Positions 16,822 to 24,691 of a DNA stretch of 64,000 nt are shown here, one piece after another. Numbering within the stretch: position 1 is the first letter of the stretch; the number at the start of each line of letters is the position of its first letter. Source of the stretch: Arthrobacter sp. ov118 (GTDB taxonomy: Bacteria; Actinomycetota; Actinomycetes; Actinomycetales; Micrococcaceae); contig NZ_FPAY01000001.1 of assembly GCF_900116495.1 (NCBI RefSeq), forward strand, positions 744,001-808,000. Reading direction: 5' to 3'. The translations under genes were made by a program, and so were the position numbers. Below the pieces are notes generated by a model, which saw only the letters and a program-made list of their open reading frames with translations, was not told the origin of the DNA and made no database searches.

Positions 16822-17535
16822 TCACGCCGCCGACGCCGCGCGGGCCGCTGCGGTTCGCCCGGCCGGATGGATCCGTTCGGTCAACACCGCGCGCCGGTGG
16901 ATGACGAATTCGGCCACCGCCACGTTGATCACCCAGGCTGAGCCCAGGAGGATCGCCCGGGTCAGCTCGTCGGGCGGCCCCACCAACAGCATCCAGGGCA
17001 GGCTCACCAGCGCCTGCGTTCCCGCTGCCACGCCGATCGCGTAGCCGCGGGTCATCCATGCGCTGTGTCGCACGAAGTCCCGCCGCACGATCGTGACGAC
17101 GCCCAGGATCAGGCTCGCCAGCATCGCCGAACCGAAGACCATCCGCAGGACGAACAGCACCGGCCCGTCACCGGCAGGGAGCGGGTAGAAGGCCGCCATC
17201 CACAAACCGGACAGTGCGGCGAGCAGGCCGGCGGGCACCAGGACACGTCCGGCAATGCGGTGCCAGCCGCGCCGGCCGCGCAGGGAGGGCACGAACTGGA
17301 ACGCCCCGAGCAGGCAGTAGATGGTGACGCTGACAATGTGCGTCACCACGGGGACAGGCGAGGCGAAGAACCGTGCGTTCTGCGGCGTGACGGCGGCGCC
17401 GCCGGTCAGTTCGGTCATCCGCGCCGCGCCCGCAATCACCGGGATGAGGCTGAGGAGGATCAAGCCTGCGGGCACGGGCCACTGGGCCCGGCGACGGCGG
17501 CGCGGTGCGGAAACGGTGCTGGTGGCTGTTGTCAC
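16822..17535 (-). CDS. DUF2306-type membrane protein, 237 aa
   Basis: After a basic N-terminus there are about six to seven hydrophobic helices. The pattern THIVSVTIYCLLGAFQF, then the RRGWHRIAGRVLVPAG loop and RHSAWMTRGYAIGVAAGTQ, matches the DUF2306 family with its conserved His residues, which resembles heme-binding membrane proteins. Function is unknown. It is divergent from a TetR regulator; its promoter TTGACA-17-TAGCTT contains one copy of the GTGTACGGCGTACAC operator in the spacer and a second copy just downstream, so it is almost certainly the TetR target. Confidence 0.82.
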   Translation of the reverse strand: MTTATSTVSAPRRRRRAQWPVPAGLILLSLIPVIAGAARMTELTGGAAVTPQNARFFASPVPVVTHIVSVTIYCLLGAFQFVPSLRGRRGWHRIAGRVLVPAGLLAALSGLWMAAFYPLPAGDGPVLFVLRMVFGSAMLASLILGVVTIVRRDFVRHSAWMTRGYAIGVAAGTQALVSLPWMLLVGPPDELTRAILLGSAWVINVAVAEFVIHRRAVLTERIHPAGRTAAARAASAA

Positions 17536-17578
17536 GGCATGGTCCTCGTCTGATCTCCGGAAATGCCCGGGATGCCTG

Positions 17579-17593
17579 GTGTACGGCGTACAC
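17579..17593. promoter_or_regulatory. TetR operator O1
   Basis: GTGTACGGCGTACAC is a 15-base palindrome with a single central base. It lies downstream of the minus-strand -10 element, within about 18 bases of the predicted transcription start of the DUF2306 gene. An identical copy lies 32 bases away. Confidence 0.85.
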
Positions 17594-17603
17594 CGTTGTC
17601 CCT

Positions 17604-17632
17604 AAGCTAGGTGTACGGCGTACACTTGTCAA
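17604..17632 (-). promoter_or_regulatory. Promoter of the DUF2306 gene with operator O2 in the spacer
   Basis: On the minus strand TTGACA (17627-17632) and TAGCTT (17604-17609) are 17 bases apart. The second identical operator, 17611-17625, fills nearly the whole spacer, so TetR binding would block RNA polymerase directly. Confidence 0.8.
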
Positions 17633-17660
17633 TAGGTAGATGCTAGGGAAGGGCGGCCGG

Positions 17661-18395
17661 ATGACCCAGCAGGCGCAGCGCGCGCGCAGGACTCCCCTGA
17701 GCCGGGACCGCGTGCTGGATGCCGCCGTCGCACTCGCCGATGAGGTGGGCATCGAGGCGCTCAGCATGCGCCGGCTGGCACATGAGCTCGGTGTTGTGCC
17801 GATGGCGCTCTACAAGCACGTCGCCAACAAGGAAGAACTCCTCGACGGCATGGTAGACGCCCTGGTCAGCGAAATCGCTCCCCCTGTCAGCGGCGCCGGC
17901 TGGAAAGATGCCGTACGGCTTAGGGTGCTTTCGGCACGTAGGGCCCTACTGCGGCACCCGTGGGCCCGGCAGGTACTGGAAACACGAACCAACAAGACGC
18001 CGGCGGTCCTTGGATACATGGATTCCTTCATCGGGATGTTCCTGGCGGGAGGGTTTTCCGTCGACCTGACGCACCATGTCATGCACGCCCTCGGCAGCCG
18101 CATGTGGGGGTTCACCCAGGAACTTTTCGACGACCCCGCCGGCGGGTCGCCGGCGCCCCAGCCGGTCCCGCCTCCGGAGGCCCAGGCGGTCATGTTCAAG
18201 GAGATGGCGGAGCGGTACCCGAACATTCTGCAGGTGGCCATGGCCTCGGCCCACGACGATGATTCGGTGGTCGGACAGGGCTGCGACGACCAGTTCGAGT
18301 TCGAATTCGCCTTGGACCTGCTGCTGGACGGCTTCGAGGGGCTTCATACGGGAAACTGGAGCTCCCGGAACGGCCGGCACCAGGCGAAACGGTGA
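17661..18395 (+). CDS. TetR family regulator with TetR_C-type effector domain, 244 aa
   Basis: The ATG giving MTQQAQRARR follows GGGAAGGG; an ATG seven codons upstream lacks such a site. The N-terminal HTH is classical (LSRDRVLDAAVALADEVGIEALSMRRLAHELGV split over two helices, then MALYKHVANKEELLDGM), which is the Tet repressor subfamily signature. The C-terminal domain is helical and matches the TetR_C_1 length; it contains a Pro-rich loop SPAPQPVPPPEAQ. The twin palindromes at 17579 and 17611 between it and the DUF2306 gene are its likely sites, giving control of both genes. The inducer is unknown. Confidence 0.9.
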   Translation: MTQQAQRARRTPLSRDRVLDAAVALADEVGIEALSMRRLAHELGVVPMALYKHVANKEELLDGMVDALVSEIAPPVSGAGWKDAVRLRVLSARRALLRHPWARQVLETRTNKTPAVLGYMDSFIGMFLAGGFSVDLTHHVMHALGSRMWGFTQELFDDPAGGSPAPQPVPPPEAQAVMFKEMAERYPNILQVAMASAHDDDSVVGQGCDDQFEFEFALDLLLDGFEGLHTGNWSSRNGRHQAKR

Positions 18396-18403
18396 AGAGT
18401 GCG

Positions 18404-19192
18404 CTACTCCTCGAGAAACCGCAGCAGGTAGGGAAGCGCATGACGCATCGCCCGCATATCCCCGGCGCTCGAGGCCAGTTCGCCGAGGTAATCGCCGTGG
18501 CCGCCCGGCACAATCAGAAGGCGCGCGCCGGGGATGGCCCGGAACATCCGTACTGAGTGTTCGGGACTCACCACATCGCTGTCCGCGCTCAACACCAGCG
18601 TGGGGGTGTCGATCCTCCCGAGGTCCTCGTCCGACCAGCCGGGGAAGCCCAGAATCCGCTGGCGATCAAGCTCGAACAGCCGCTCAAGGTGCCCCGGATC
18701 CGGGTTGAGCCGGCGGTCGGCGGCCTTGTAAGCGTCTGGCATGTCCTCAAGGGTGGCCTTCGCCATGCCTTCCCAGAATTCCTCGGTGACGGCGTCACGG
18801 GCGAAGAAGGTCGAGGCGGCGATGAGGTGCCGGACGGCGGCCGGGTACTGCATGGCCAGGGCGAGGGCGGTGTGGCCGCCCGCACTAAACCCAAGGACAT
18901 CGACGGACGCCACATTCAGTTCTTCCAGCACGGCCATGACGTCCTGTGCCGAGCTTTCGGCGGTGAGCGGACGGCTGGTTGCTGCGGTGCGCCCGTGGCC
19001 CTCCTCGTCGACGGCGATCACCTGGCGGCTTTCGGCCAACAGGAGCGGGATGAGTCCGGCGAAGTTCGTCTCGATGGTCGACCCACCGCCCGGGATCAGC
19101 AGCAGCGGCGCCTGGTCGGCCAGCGCGTGGCCGTGGACCTCGTAGTACATCCGAAGGTCGCCGTTCGATGCGTAGCCGTGGGTGAACGTCAC
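18404..19192 (-). CDS. Alpha/beta-fold hydrolase, 262 aa
   Basis: The serine hydrolase nucleophile elbow is GFSAGG in VDVLGFSAGGHTALALA near residue 106, the oxyanion segment is LLLIPGGGSTIETNF, the acid is probably the Asp in LVLSADSDVVSP and the His is in VPGGHGDYL. The domain length is typical for this superfamily. The start is uncertain: a GTG giving MTFTHGYAS was chosen because it fits the first strand, and an in-frame GTG seven codons upstream is possible. The substrate cannot be predicted. The gene converges with the TetR gene and its end lies 8 bases from that stop. Confidence 0.85.
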   Translation of the reverse strand: MTFTHGYASNGDLRMYYEVHGHALADQAPLLLIPGGGSTIETNFAGLIPLLLAESRQVIAVDEEGHGRTAATSRPLTAESSAQDVMAVLEELNVASVDVLGFSAGGHTALALAMQYPAAVRHLIAASTFFARDAVTEEFWEGMAKATLEDMPDAYKAADRRLNPDPGHLERLFELDRQRILGFPGWSDEDLGRIDTPTLVLSADSDVVSPEHSVRMFRAIPGARLLIVPGGHGDYLGELASSAGDMRAMRHALPYLLRFLEE

Positions 19193-19253
19193 ACGGCATC
19201 TTAACGCCGGCACGGGCCGGGCGGCTAGGGTCTTCCGGACACTGTGAATGCGA

Positions 19254-19288
19254 GCGGACGACGGCGGGAGCCTCCCGCCGTCGTCCGC
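19254..19288 (-). terminator. Hairpin terminator, GACGACGGCGG family copy 2
   Basis: Sixteen-base perfect arms (19254-19269, 19273-19288) enclose a 3-base loop. It follows the stop codon of the SRPBCC gene at 19332 on the minus strand. Confidence 0.85.
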
Positions 19289-19331
19289 GTGTCTTGCAAT
19301 TCAGGTGTTTTGCAATCAGGTGCCGTGCAGC

Positions 19332-19829
19332 TCAGGCGCTGACGGATTCGGCGAGGATCGCGTCGACCTGGCCAAGCGCCCCGTTCATGCCCTCTTCCAT
19401 GCCCATGGCGATGATCTTTTCCATCTGCTCTTCAGCCTCGAAGGTGGACAGGACAGTCATCCGGGTGCGGTCGCCGATCGGCTCCAAGGTCACCAGGCCG
19501 TGAATGGTGCCCATGTCGGCCACGGGTTCGCCATTGTCGTCCGCGAAGCCGTCGTCGAACTCCAACCGGCGCGGAGCGTCAATAGCGACGAAACGCCACC
19601 AGCCGCGGGCCTTCTCCCCCTCCGGGCCGGTCATGAAGTAGCTGGCCTCGCCGCCGGGGACAAACTCGTGCTTCTCGAAGGTGGCCGGCCAGGTGGGCGG
19701 GCCCCACCAGCGTTCGAGCTGGCGGGGGTCTTCCCAGATCTGCCAGACGCGCTCCACGCCGGCATCGAACTCGGCAACCACGGTGAGGCTCAGCGCCTCA
19801 AGGTCCTTGACTGAACTAACAACCGTCAT
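19332..19829 (-). CDS. SRPBCC (AHSA1-like) protein, 165 aa
   Basis: The START-like fold of the AHSA1/CalC group is seen in ALSLTVVAEFDAGVERVWQIW, then DPRQLERWWGPPTWPATF, FVPGGEASYFMTGPEG and the C-terminal helix MEKIIAMGMEEGMNGALGQ. These proteins bind hydrophobic ligands or act as cochaperone-like factors; the specific role is unknown. The gene lies 12 bases downstream of an ArsR-type regulator on the same strand and shares its promoter, an arrangement common in actinobacteria and repeated in this window at 24777-25590. A hairpin follows its stop codon. Confidence 0.87.
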   Translation of the reverse strand: MTVVSSVKDLEALSLTVVAEFDAGVERVWQIWEDPRQLERWWGPPTWPATFEKHEFVPGGEASYFMTGPEGEKARGWWRFVAIDAPRRLEFDDGFADDNGEPVADMGTIHGLVTLEPIGDRTRMTVLSTFEAEEQMEKIIAMGMEEGMNGALGQVDAILAESVSA

Positions 19830-19841
19830 GACAAATCCTTC

Positions 19842-20249
19842 CTATCCTTCGACTTTCCGGTTTCCGTCTTGCTGGTTTTCGTGTGTCCGGCCCGGTCCCG
19901 CGGGGGCCGTTTCGGCGAGCAGGTCAGCGATCCGGTCGGCACGCTGCCGCCAAATGATCTCGTACTCATCGAGCAGCCGGCGGGCTTTCTGCAGCCCGTC
20001 GTGGTTGGCCCGCACAATCTGCTCCCTTCCCCGCTTCTCCTTTGCCACAAGGGAAGCGCGTTCCAGGACCGCCACATGCTTTTGGACGGCCGCGAAACTC
20101 ATGGTGTAGAGGGCGGCGAGACCGGAGACCGAGTACTCCCCCACCGTCACCCGCCGCACGATGTCCCGGCGGGTCGTATCGGCGAACGCCTGAAACAGGC
20201 GGTCGATCTCTTCGTCACGGAGCTGCGTTCCAAGCTGATCTACAACCAT
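19842..20249 (-). CDS. ArsR family regulator of the SRPBCC pair, 135 aa
   Basis: Winged HTH of the ArsR type: RLFQAFADTTRRDIVRRVTVGEYSVSG is split over helices 1-3, AVQKHVAVLERASLVAKEKRG is the recognition helix and wing. No CxC metal-sensing pair is present, so this is one of the non-metal ArsR proteins usually paired with an AHSA1-type partner. A consensus promoter ends 8 bases before the ATG and a 22-base palindrome covers the start codon, so the message is probably leaderless and autorepressed. Residues 110-135 form a polar tail. Confidence 0.9.
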   Translation of the reverse strand: MVVDQLGTQLRDEEIDRLFQAFADTTRRDIVRRVTVGEYSVSGLAALYTMSFAAVQKHVAVLERASLVAKEKRGREQIVRANHDGLQKARRLLDEYEIIWRQRADRIADLLAETAPAGPGRTHENQQDGNRKVEG

Positions 20250-20260
20250 TTGGTTGTAGA
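20239..20260. promoter_or_regulatory. ArsR operator overlapping its own start codon
   Basis: The arms TCTACAACCA and TGGTTGTAGA (10 bases each, 20239-20248 and 20251-20260) are perfectly inverted around TT. The site overlaps the last bases of the -10 element and the ATG (20247-20249). Confidence 0.85.
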
Positions 20261-20286
20261 ATAGTCCGGCGATTCGATGGTGTCAA
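20258..20286 (-). promoter_or_regulatory. Consensus promoter of the ArsR-SRPBCC operon
   Basis: TTGACA (20281-20286), 17-base spacer and TATTCT (20258-20263) on the minus strand. Only 8 bases separate the -10 element from the ATG, too few for a ribosome site, which predicts a leaderless transcript. Confidence 0.8.
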
Positions 20287-20315
20287 CGGGTGTTTGAGGA
20301 CCGTGCCCGCCGAGG

Positions 20316-20373
20316 TCGCCGGAATCTCGCAAGGTCGCCGGAAGGTTACGGCGAGCCCGCAGGTGTCCGGCGA
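20316..20373. repeat. REP-like palindrome, copy C (degenerate)
   Basis: It begins TCGCCGGAA, has a central GTCGCCGGAAGGTTACGGCG and ends TGTCCGGCGACTTCG, the same layout and length as copy A but with many mismatches. It lies between the divergent ArsR and MOSC genes. Confidence 0.65.
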
Positions 20374-20404
20374 CTTCGCGCGCCGCAGAGGATAGTTTTA
20401 GGGG

Positions 20405-20977
20405 ATGACGGCAAGCTACAGGTACGACGTCGAGATCCTCCATCTGCTCATCTCCCCGGCGCACGCGTACTTCGGCCGCGCCCGCGATGGTGCAGCCGAC
20501 GTGCCCACCACCGACGCGGACCGGGTTGAGCTGGTTGCCGGGAAGGGCATTGTCGGCGACCGGTTCTTCGGCAAGGCCGCGCACATGGACGCCGCCGTCA
20601 CCCTCCTATCGATCGAGGCCCTCGAAGCGATGGCCGCCGAGTTGGGAGTCGCGCCTTTTGACCCGCTCCTGACCCGGCGCAACATTGTCATCAGGGGCGC
20701 GCACCTGGCCCCGCTCCTCGGCCAGGAATTTGGGCTGGAATCGGGAGGGGAACGGGCGCGGCTCCGGGCCGGGCGGCCGGCCCACCCCTGCGCCTGGATG
20801 GACCGGATGCTCGCCCCTGGAGCGCATACCGCCATGCGCGGGCGGGGAGGCGTGCGCTGCCAGCCGCTTTCGGACGGCATTTTGAGCCGTGGGCCGGCAG
20901 TGCTGGTCAGCCCGGTCCCGCTGGATCCCGGCCAGGCCGGCAACCCTAGCCACCTGCGGCCGTCGCGATTGCCCTAG
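20405..20977 (+). CDS. MOSC domain-containing protein, 190 aa
   Basis: The MOSC (molybdenum cofactor sulfurase C-terminal) fold is indicated by ELVAGKGIVGDRFFG near residue 45, NIVIRGAHLAPLLGQEF, and Cys129 in HPCAWMD, the conserved cysteine thought to carry sulfur. MOSC proteins move sulfur to metals or act in molybdenum-dependent reductions such as YiiM-type N-hydroxylated base detoxification. It lies close to the mod operon but is not cotranscribed with it. Codon use matches its neighbours. The domain call is firm; the substrate is not. Confidence 0.85.
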   Translation: MTASYRYDVEILHLLISPAHAYFGRARDGAADVPTTDADRVELVAGKGIVGDRFFGKAAHMDAAVTLLSIEALEAMAAELGVAPFDPLLTRRNIVIRGAHLAPLLGQEFGLESGGERARLRAGRPAHPCAWMDRMLAPGAHTAMRGRGGVRCQPLSDGILSRGPAVLVSPVPLDPGQAGNPSHLRPSRLP

Positions 20978-20994
20978 GAGGCGCCGGAAGCGCG

Positions 20995-21426
20995 CTATGC
21001 CCGCTCGGCGATCGCCTTCACGCTCTTCACGAGACTGTCCCACATGCCCTTCGAGTGTTCGGCTTCGTCAGCGCTTGCGTTGTTGTCCTGCGAGAGCATC
21101 AGTTGCGTGGCCCCGGACTGGTCCTCGAGCGTCCAGGTGAGCGTGTGGTAGTTCTCGGGCGCATCCTCCTGGCCGCTGAGCGGGCTGAAGTGCGTGACAA
21201 CGAGCCGCCGTCCGGGTTCAAACTCAAGGACGCTGCCCCTGTCCTCGTACTGCTTGCCGTCCCAAACACCCCGCCACAAGATCGGGCTGCCGACCGTCCA
21301 GTCCGTCGCGACATCTGTCCCGAACATGAACTCCTTGATGGCACCGGGGTCGGTCAGCACGGACCATACGCGGCTTGGCGGCGCCTCGATGGTGATGGTG
21401 GACGTCGCCACGTATTTTCCGGCCAT
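20995..21426 (-). CDS. SRPBCC domain-containing protein, 143 aa
   Basis: This is a compact START-like protein of the AHSA1 group: ATSTITIEAPPSRVWSVLTDPGAIKEFMFGTDV at the N-terminus, then a WRGVWDGKQYEDRGSV strand pair and a long C-terminal helix (AEHSKGMWDSLVKSVKAIAER). The GGGGAG ribosome site and ATG are clear. Unlike the other two SRPBCC genes nearby, it has no ArsR partner. It converges with the MOSC gene, 17 bases from its stop. Ligand and role are unknown. Confidence 0.85.
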   Translation of the reverse strand: MAGKYVATSTITIEAPPSRVWSVLTDPGAIKEFMFGTDVATDWTVGSPILWRGVWDGKQYEDRGSVLEFEPGRRLVVTHFSPLSGQEDAPENYHTLTWTLEDQSGATQLMLSQDNNASADEAEHSKGMWDSLVKSVKAIAERA

Positions 21427-21571
21427 AGCTCTCCCCTGCCCTCCGCGGTCTCTGTGCGGGTGCTCTTCGACTCACTCAGCTCAGGCTGCATCCGGCACCG
21501 ACACTACTCCGCCGACCGGACGCCCGTAAGCCCCGACGCCCGGCAGCCCCATCCGTGTGGGGAAGCACTGC

Positions 21572-22621
21572 CTAGGCCGGGTAGATGTTGATGGCGGTCG
21601 CCTTGATAACGAAGTACACGGTCATCCCCGGGGCGAGGCCGAGATCGGCTGATGCCGCCGGGGTGATGTCCGCGGAGAGGCCCCCGGCGTGGACACGGAT
21701 CTGGTCCCCGTGCGGTTCGAGATCCGTGATGGTCACCTGGAAGGAATTGCGCGGACTGCCGTGCTCTTCGGTGAGGAACACAGACACTGCCGACGGCGGA
21801 AAGACCGCGACGCCGTCCTGCCCGGGGCCGAGGGTGTCCTCATGATGGCCGGCGACGACCATCCCATCGGCGGTGGTGATGCCGGCGTCAGCGACGGTGC
21901 CGGCGACAAGGTTCAGGCCCGCCAGGCCCGCCGCGAACCGGCTGCGCGGCCTTTCGAGGACGTCGCGGGTGGGTCCTGCTTCGCTGATCCGGCCGTCCTC
22001 GAGGACGATCACCCGGTCCGCGAGCATGAGGGCGTCCAGAATGTCGTGCGTGATGATGATGGCCCTGCGGCCAGCGAGGACGCGTTTGAGGAGCCGGCGA
22101 AGCAACGGGGCCGCGTGGATGTCGAGGGCGGCCATCGGTTCGTCGAGCAGCAGCAGGTCGGGGTCGGCGGCGAGGGCCCGGGCGACGGCCACGCGCTGCG
22201 CCTGGCCGCCGGAGAGCTGTCCCGGACGGCGCGAGGCAAGGTCACCGGCGTCGACCTCGGTCAGCCAGTGCATTGCCGTTTCCCGGGCGGCGGTGCTGGA
22301 CGCGCCCGCACTGCGGGGTCCGAACGCGACGTTGTCCACGGCACTGAGGTGCGGAAAGAGGAGCGCCTCCTGGGCCAGGAGTGCCGTGCCCCTGGTGTGC
22401 GGGGCACTCCAGAGGCTCTTGTCGGCGGCCAGATCGAACAGGACCTTGTCTCCGAGTTGTGCCGTGCCCGTGTCGGGGCGCAGCAGCCCGGCGATGATGG
22501 CGAAAAGCGTCGATTTGCCGGCGCCGTTGGGGCCGAGAATGGCGACTGTCTCGACCGGCCCGAGGCTGAGGGAGACGTCGAATCCGCGGGCTGCAAGGGT
22601 CGCGTCCAGGTGAAAGGTCAC
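21572..22621 (-). CDS. modC: Molybdate ABC transporter ATP-binding protein ModC, 349 aa
   Basis: The ATPase shows Walker A GPNGAGKST (residues 30-38), signature LSGGQ (136-140) and Walker B LLLLDE (156-161), with the short N-terminal region of ModC. The C-terminal quarter (about 280-345) is a TOBE/Mop oxyanion-binding domain ending in MTVYFVIKATAINIYPA. It powers molybdate or tungstate uptake through ModB at the membrane. The GTG start overlaps the modB stop codon by 4 bases (GTGA), so translation is coupled. The order regulator-modA-modB-modC supports molybdate rather than sulfate specificity. Confidence 0.94.
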   Translation of the reverse strand: MTFHLDATLAARGFDVSLSLGPVETVAILGPNGAGKSTLFAIIAGLLRPDTGTAQLGDKVLFDLAADKSLWSAPHTRGTALLAQEALLFPHLSAVDNVAFGPRSAGASSTAARETAMHWLTEVDAGDLASRRPGQLSGGQAQRVAVARALAADPDLLLLDEPMAALDIHAAPLLRRLLKRVLAGRRAIIITHDILDALMLADRVIVLEDGRISEAGPTRDVLERPRSRFAAGLAGLNLVAGTVADAGITTADGMVVAGHHEDTLGPGQDGVAVFPPSAVSVFLTEEHGSPRNSFQVTITDLEPHGDQIRVHAGGLSADITPAASADLGLAPGMTVYFVIKATAINIYPA

Positions 22622-23436
22622 TGCGCTGCCCTTTCCGGCGCGGCGCTGCCGGGGCGCCGGTAAGAGAGCCCGACGACGGCCACCGCCACGGCGACCAGCA
22701 GAAGGGAGAGCGCGACGGCGGCGTCGGCGTCGGTTTCGCGTTGCAGGTAAATCTCGAGCGGGAGGGTGCGGGTCACGCCTTGCAGGCTGCCGGCGAAGGT
22801 CAGGGTGGCGCCGAATTCGCCCAGGCTGCGTGCGAAGGACAGGACGGCGCCGGAAGCCAGGCCGGGCAGGACCAGCGGGATGGTCACGCGGCGCAGCACG
22901 GTGCCCGGCCGTGCCCCGAGCGTGGCGGCCACCGCCTCGTATTTATTGCCGGCAGTGCGCAGGGCGCCCTCAAGGCTGACGACCAGGAACGGCAGGGCGA
23001 CGAAGGTCTGGGCGAGGACGACGGCGGCGGTGGAGAAAGCGATCTGGATTCCGGCCAGTTCGAGGCTCCGGCCCAGCAGGCCCTGCCGTCCGAAGGTGTA
23101 GAGCAGGGCGATGCCGCCCACCACGGGAGGCAGGACCAGGGGCAGCAGGACAAAGGCCCGCAGCAGCCGCTGGCCGGGGAACGGGCTCCGGGCAAGAACC
23201 AGGGCCAGCGGCACGCCGAGGAGGATGCAGAGTGCGGTGCTGGCTGCCGAGGTGCGCAGGCTCAGTCCGAGGGCCGTGAGTGAGGGGTCGGAGGTGATCA
23301 GCGGAATGAACTCCGGCCAGTTGACCTTGGCCACCATGGCCACCAGCGGCAGCAGGACGAAGAGCGCTCCTGCCGCCGCGATGGCGTAAATCCAGGCCGG
23401 GATGCCGGTGTAGCCGGTGCCGCTGCGTCGGTTCAT
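22618..23436 (-). CDS. modB: Molybdate ABC transporter permease ModB, 272 aa
   Basis: About six hydrophobic helices are seen, with the cytoplasmic EAA loop EAVAATLGARPGTVLRRVTIPLVLPG split near residue 165, which docks on ModC. PGLASGAVLSFARSLGEFGATLTFAG is characteristic of ModB/CysT-type permeases. Length is somewhat longer than the Escherichia coli protein owing to the N-terminal tail. It lies 7 bases after modA and overlaps modC by 4 bases. It forms the dimeric channel for molybdate delivered by the ModA lipoprotein. Confidence 0.94.
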   Translation of the reverse strand: MNRRSGTGYTGIPAWIYAIAAAGALFVLLPLVAMVAKVNWPEFIPLITSDPSLTALGLSLRTSAASTALCILLGVPLALVLARSPFPGQRLLRAFVLLPLVLPPVVGGIALLYTFGRQGLLGRSLELAGIQIAFSTAAVVLAQTFVALPFLVVSLEGALRTAGNKYEAVAATLGARPGTVLRRVTIPLVLPGLASGAVLSFARSLGEFGATLTFAGSLQGVTRTLPLEIYLQRETDADAAVALSLLLVAVAVAVVGLSYRRPGSAAPERAAQ

Positions 23437-23443
23437 GCCGTCC

Positions 23444-24268
23444 TTACGGGGTGCCGAAGCCGGCGTCGTTCAGGACTTTCTTGCCCTCGCTGTCGGTGAC
23501 GGCGGCGATGAAGGCTTGGGCCAGATCCTTGTTCTTGCTCGTGCCCACGGTGGCGATCGGGTAGGTGTTCACGGCTTTGTCCGACTCGGCGAAGGGGATG
23601 CCTTTTACCCTGTCGCCGGCGGTCTTGACGTCGGTGACGTAGACGAGCCCGGCGTCGGCTTCGCCCGAGGTGACCTTGCCCAAGACATCGGTGACGGAGG
23701 ACTCCTCGCTGACCGGCGCCAAGGTGGTGCCTGTGGCTTTTTCGACGGTGTCGGTCGCGGCGCCGCAGGGAACCTGCGGTGCGCAGACCACCACCTTCAC
23801 GCCCGGCTTGGCGAGGTCGGCAAAGGAGTGGATCGACGCCGGGTTGGTCGGCAGGACAGCGATCTCCAGGACGTTCGTGGCGAAGTTGCGGGGGGTCCCG
23901 TCAACCAGTTTCGCATCGGCGAGCTTGGCCATGTTCTTGGTGTCGGCGGAGGCGAAGACGTCGGCCGGGGCGCCCTGGGTGATCTGGGTGACCAGGTCCG
24001 AGGACCCGGCGAAGTTCAGCGTGATCTTGGTTCCGGGGTTATTGGCCTCGAAGTCGCCGGCGAGCTCGGTGAAGGTTGCCTTCAGCGATGCCGCGGCGAA
24101 AACTGTGATGTTGCCGGTCGGTTTGGCGGTCCCGTCGGCACCGGCAGCGGAGCTTTCTGCGGTGGAGCTAGCCGAGGCGCCGGATGAGCCGGCGGCGCAA
24201 GCGGCCACGCCGACAATCAGTGCGCCGGCAGCCAGCAGAGCGGCGACGTGCCTGCGGCCGACGGTCAT
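23444..24268 (-). CDS. modA: Molybdate ABC transporter substrate-binding lipoprotein ModA, 274 aa
   Basis: The ATG giving MTVGRRHVAA overlaps the stop of the upstream regulator (ATGA), which decides it over longer in-frame starts. A signal peptide ends in the lipobox VAAC. The mature protein has the ModA landmarks ITVFAAASLKATFTELA, FAGSSDLVTQITQGAPADVFASAD and DAGLVYVTDV, which bind the oxyanion by main-chain and hydroxyl groups. A Ser/Ala-rich linker of about 30 residues follows the lipid cysteine. It delivers molybdate or tungstate to ModBC. Confidence 0.94.
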   Translation of the reverse strand: MTVGRRHVAALLAAGALIVGVAACAAGSSGASASSTAESSAAGADGTAKPTGNITVFAAASLKATFTELAGDFEANNPGTKITLNFAGSSDLVTQITQGAPADVFASADTKNMAKLADAKLVDGTPRNFATNVLEIAVLPTNPASIHSFADLAKPGVKVVVCAPQVPCGAATDTVEKATGTTLAPVSEESSVTDVLGKVTSGEADAGLVYVTDVKTAGDRVKGIPFAESDKAVNTYPIATVGTSKNKDLAQAFIAAVTDSEGKKVLNDAGFGTP

Positions 24269-24675
24269 ATGACGGCCTTTCCCTGCGGTGTTTCGATGAT
24301 GACCGTGGTGGCTTTGACCACTGCGGTGGCGACGGATCCGAGCTCCAAGCCCAGCTCGCGGACCGCCTCGCTGCTCATGAGGGACACCACCCGGAAGGGC
24401 CCGCACTGCAGCTCCACCTGCGCCATGACTTTGTCCGCGGTGATGTCCGTGACAAGACCGACGAACCGGTTGCGGGCCGAACGGCCTACCCGGGTGGGGT
24501 CCTCGGGCAGCTGGGCTTGGTCCCGGGCGAGGCGGGCGAGCTCCAGCCCGTCCACGGCAAGCCGCCCGGAGTCATCCTTGACCGGGGTCAGCATCCCGTT
24601 CTCGGTCCAGCGCCGGACGGTGTCATCGCTGACCCCGAGGAAGCGCGCTGCTTCTGATACGCGAATTTTCGGCAT
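24265..24675 (-). CDS. HTH-Mop one-component molybdate-responsive regulator, 136 aa
   Basis: An N-terminal MerR/excisionase-type helix-turn-helix (RVSEAARFLGVSDDTVRRWTE, split at residue 20) is joined to a C-terminal Mop/TOBE domain (ARNRFVGLVTDITADKVMAQ, then ELGLELGSVATAVVKATTV), the same oxyanion-binding fold as in ModE. The order is that of actinobacterial and other ModE-like one-component sensors, with HTH and ligand domain in a single short chain. It is the first gene of the mod operon and overlaps modA by 4 bases. The inverted repeat 24692-24726 in front of it is a likely autoregulatory site. An in-frame ATG five codons upstream is possible. Confidence 0.85.
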   Translation of the reverse strand: MPKIRVSEAARFLGVSDDTVRRWTENGMLTPVKDDSGRLAVDGLELARLARDQAQLPEDPTRVGRSARNRFVGLVTDITADKVMAQVELQCGPFRVVSLMSSEAVRELGLELGSVATAVVKATTVIIETPQGKAVI

Positions 24676-24691
24676 AAGCCCATGATCCACT

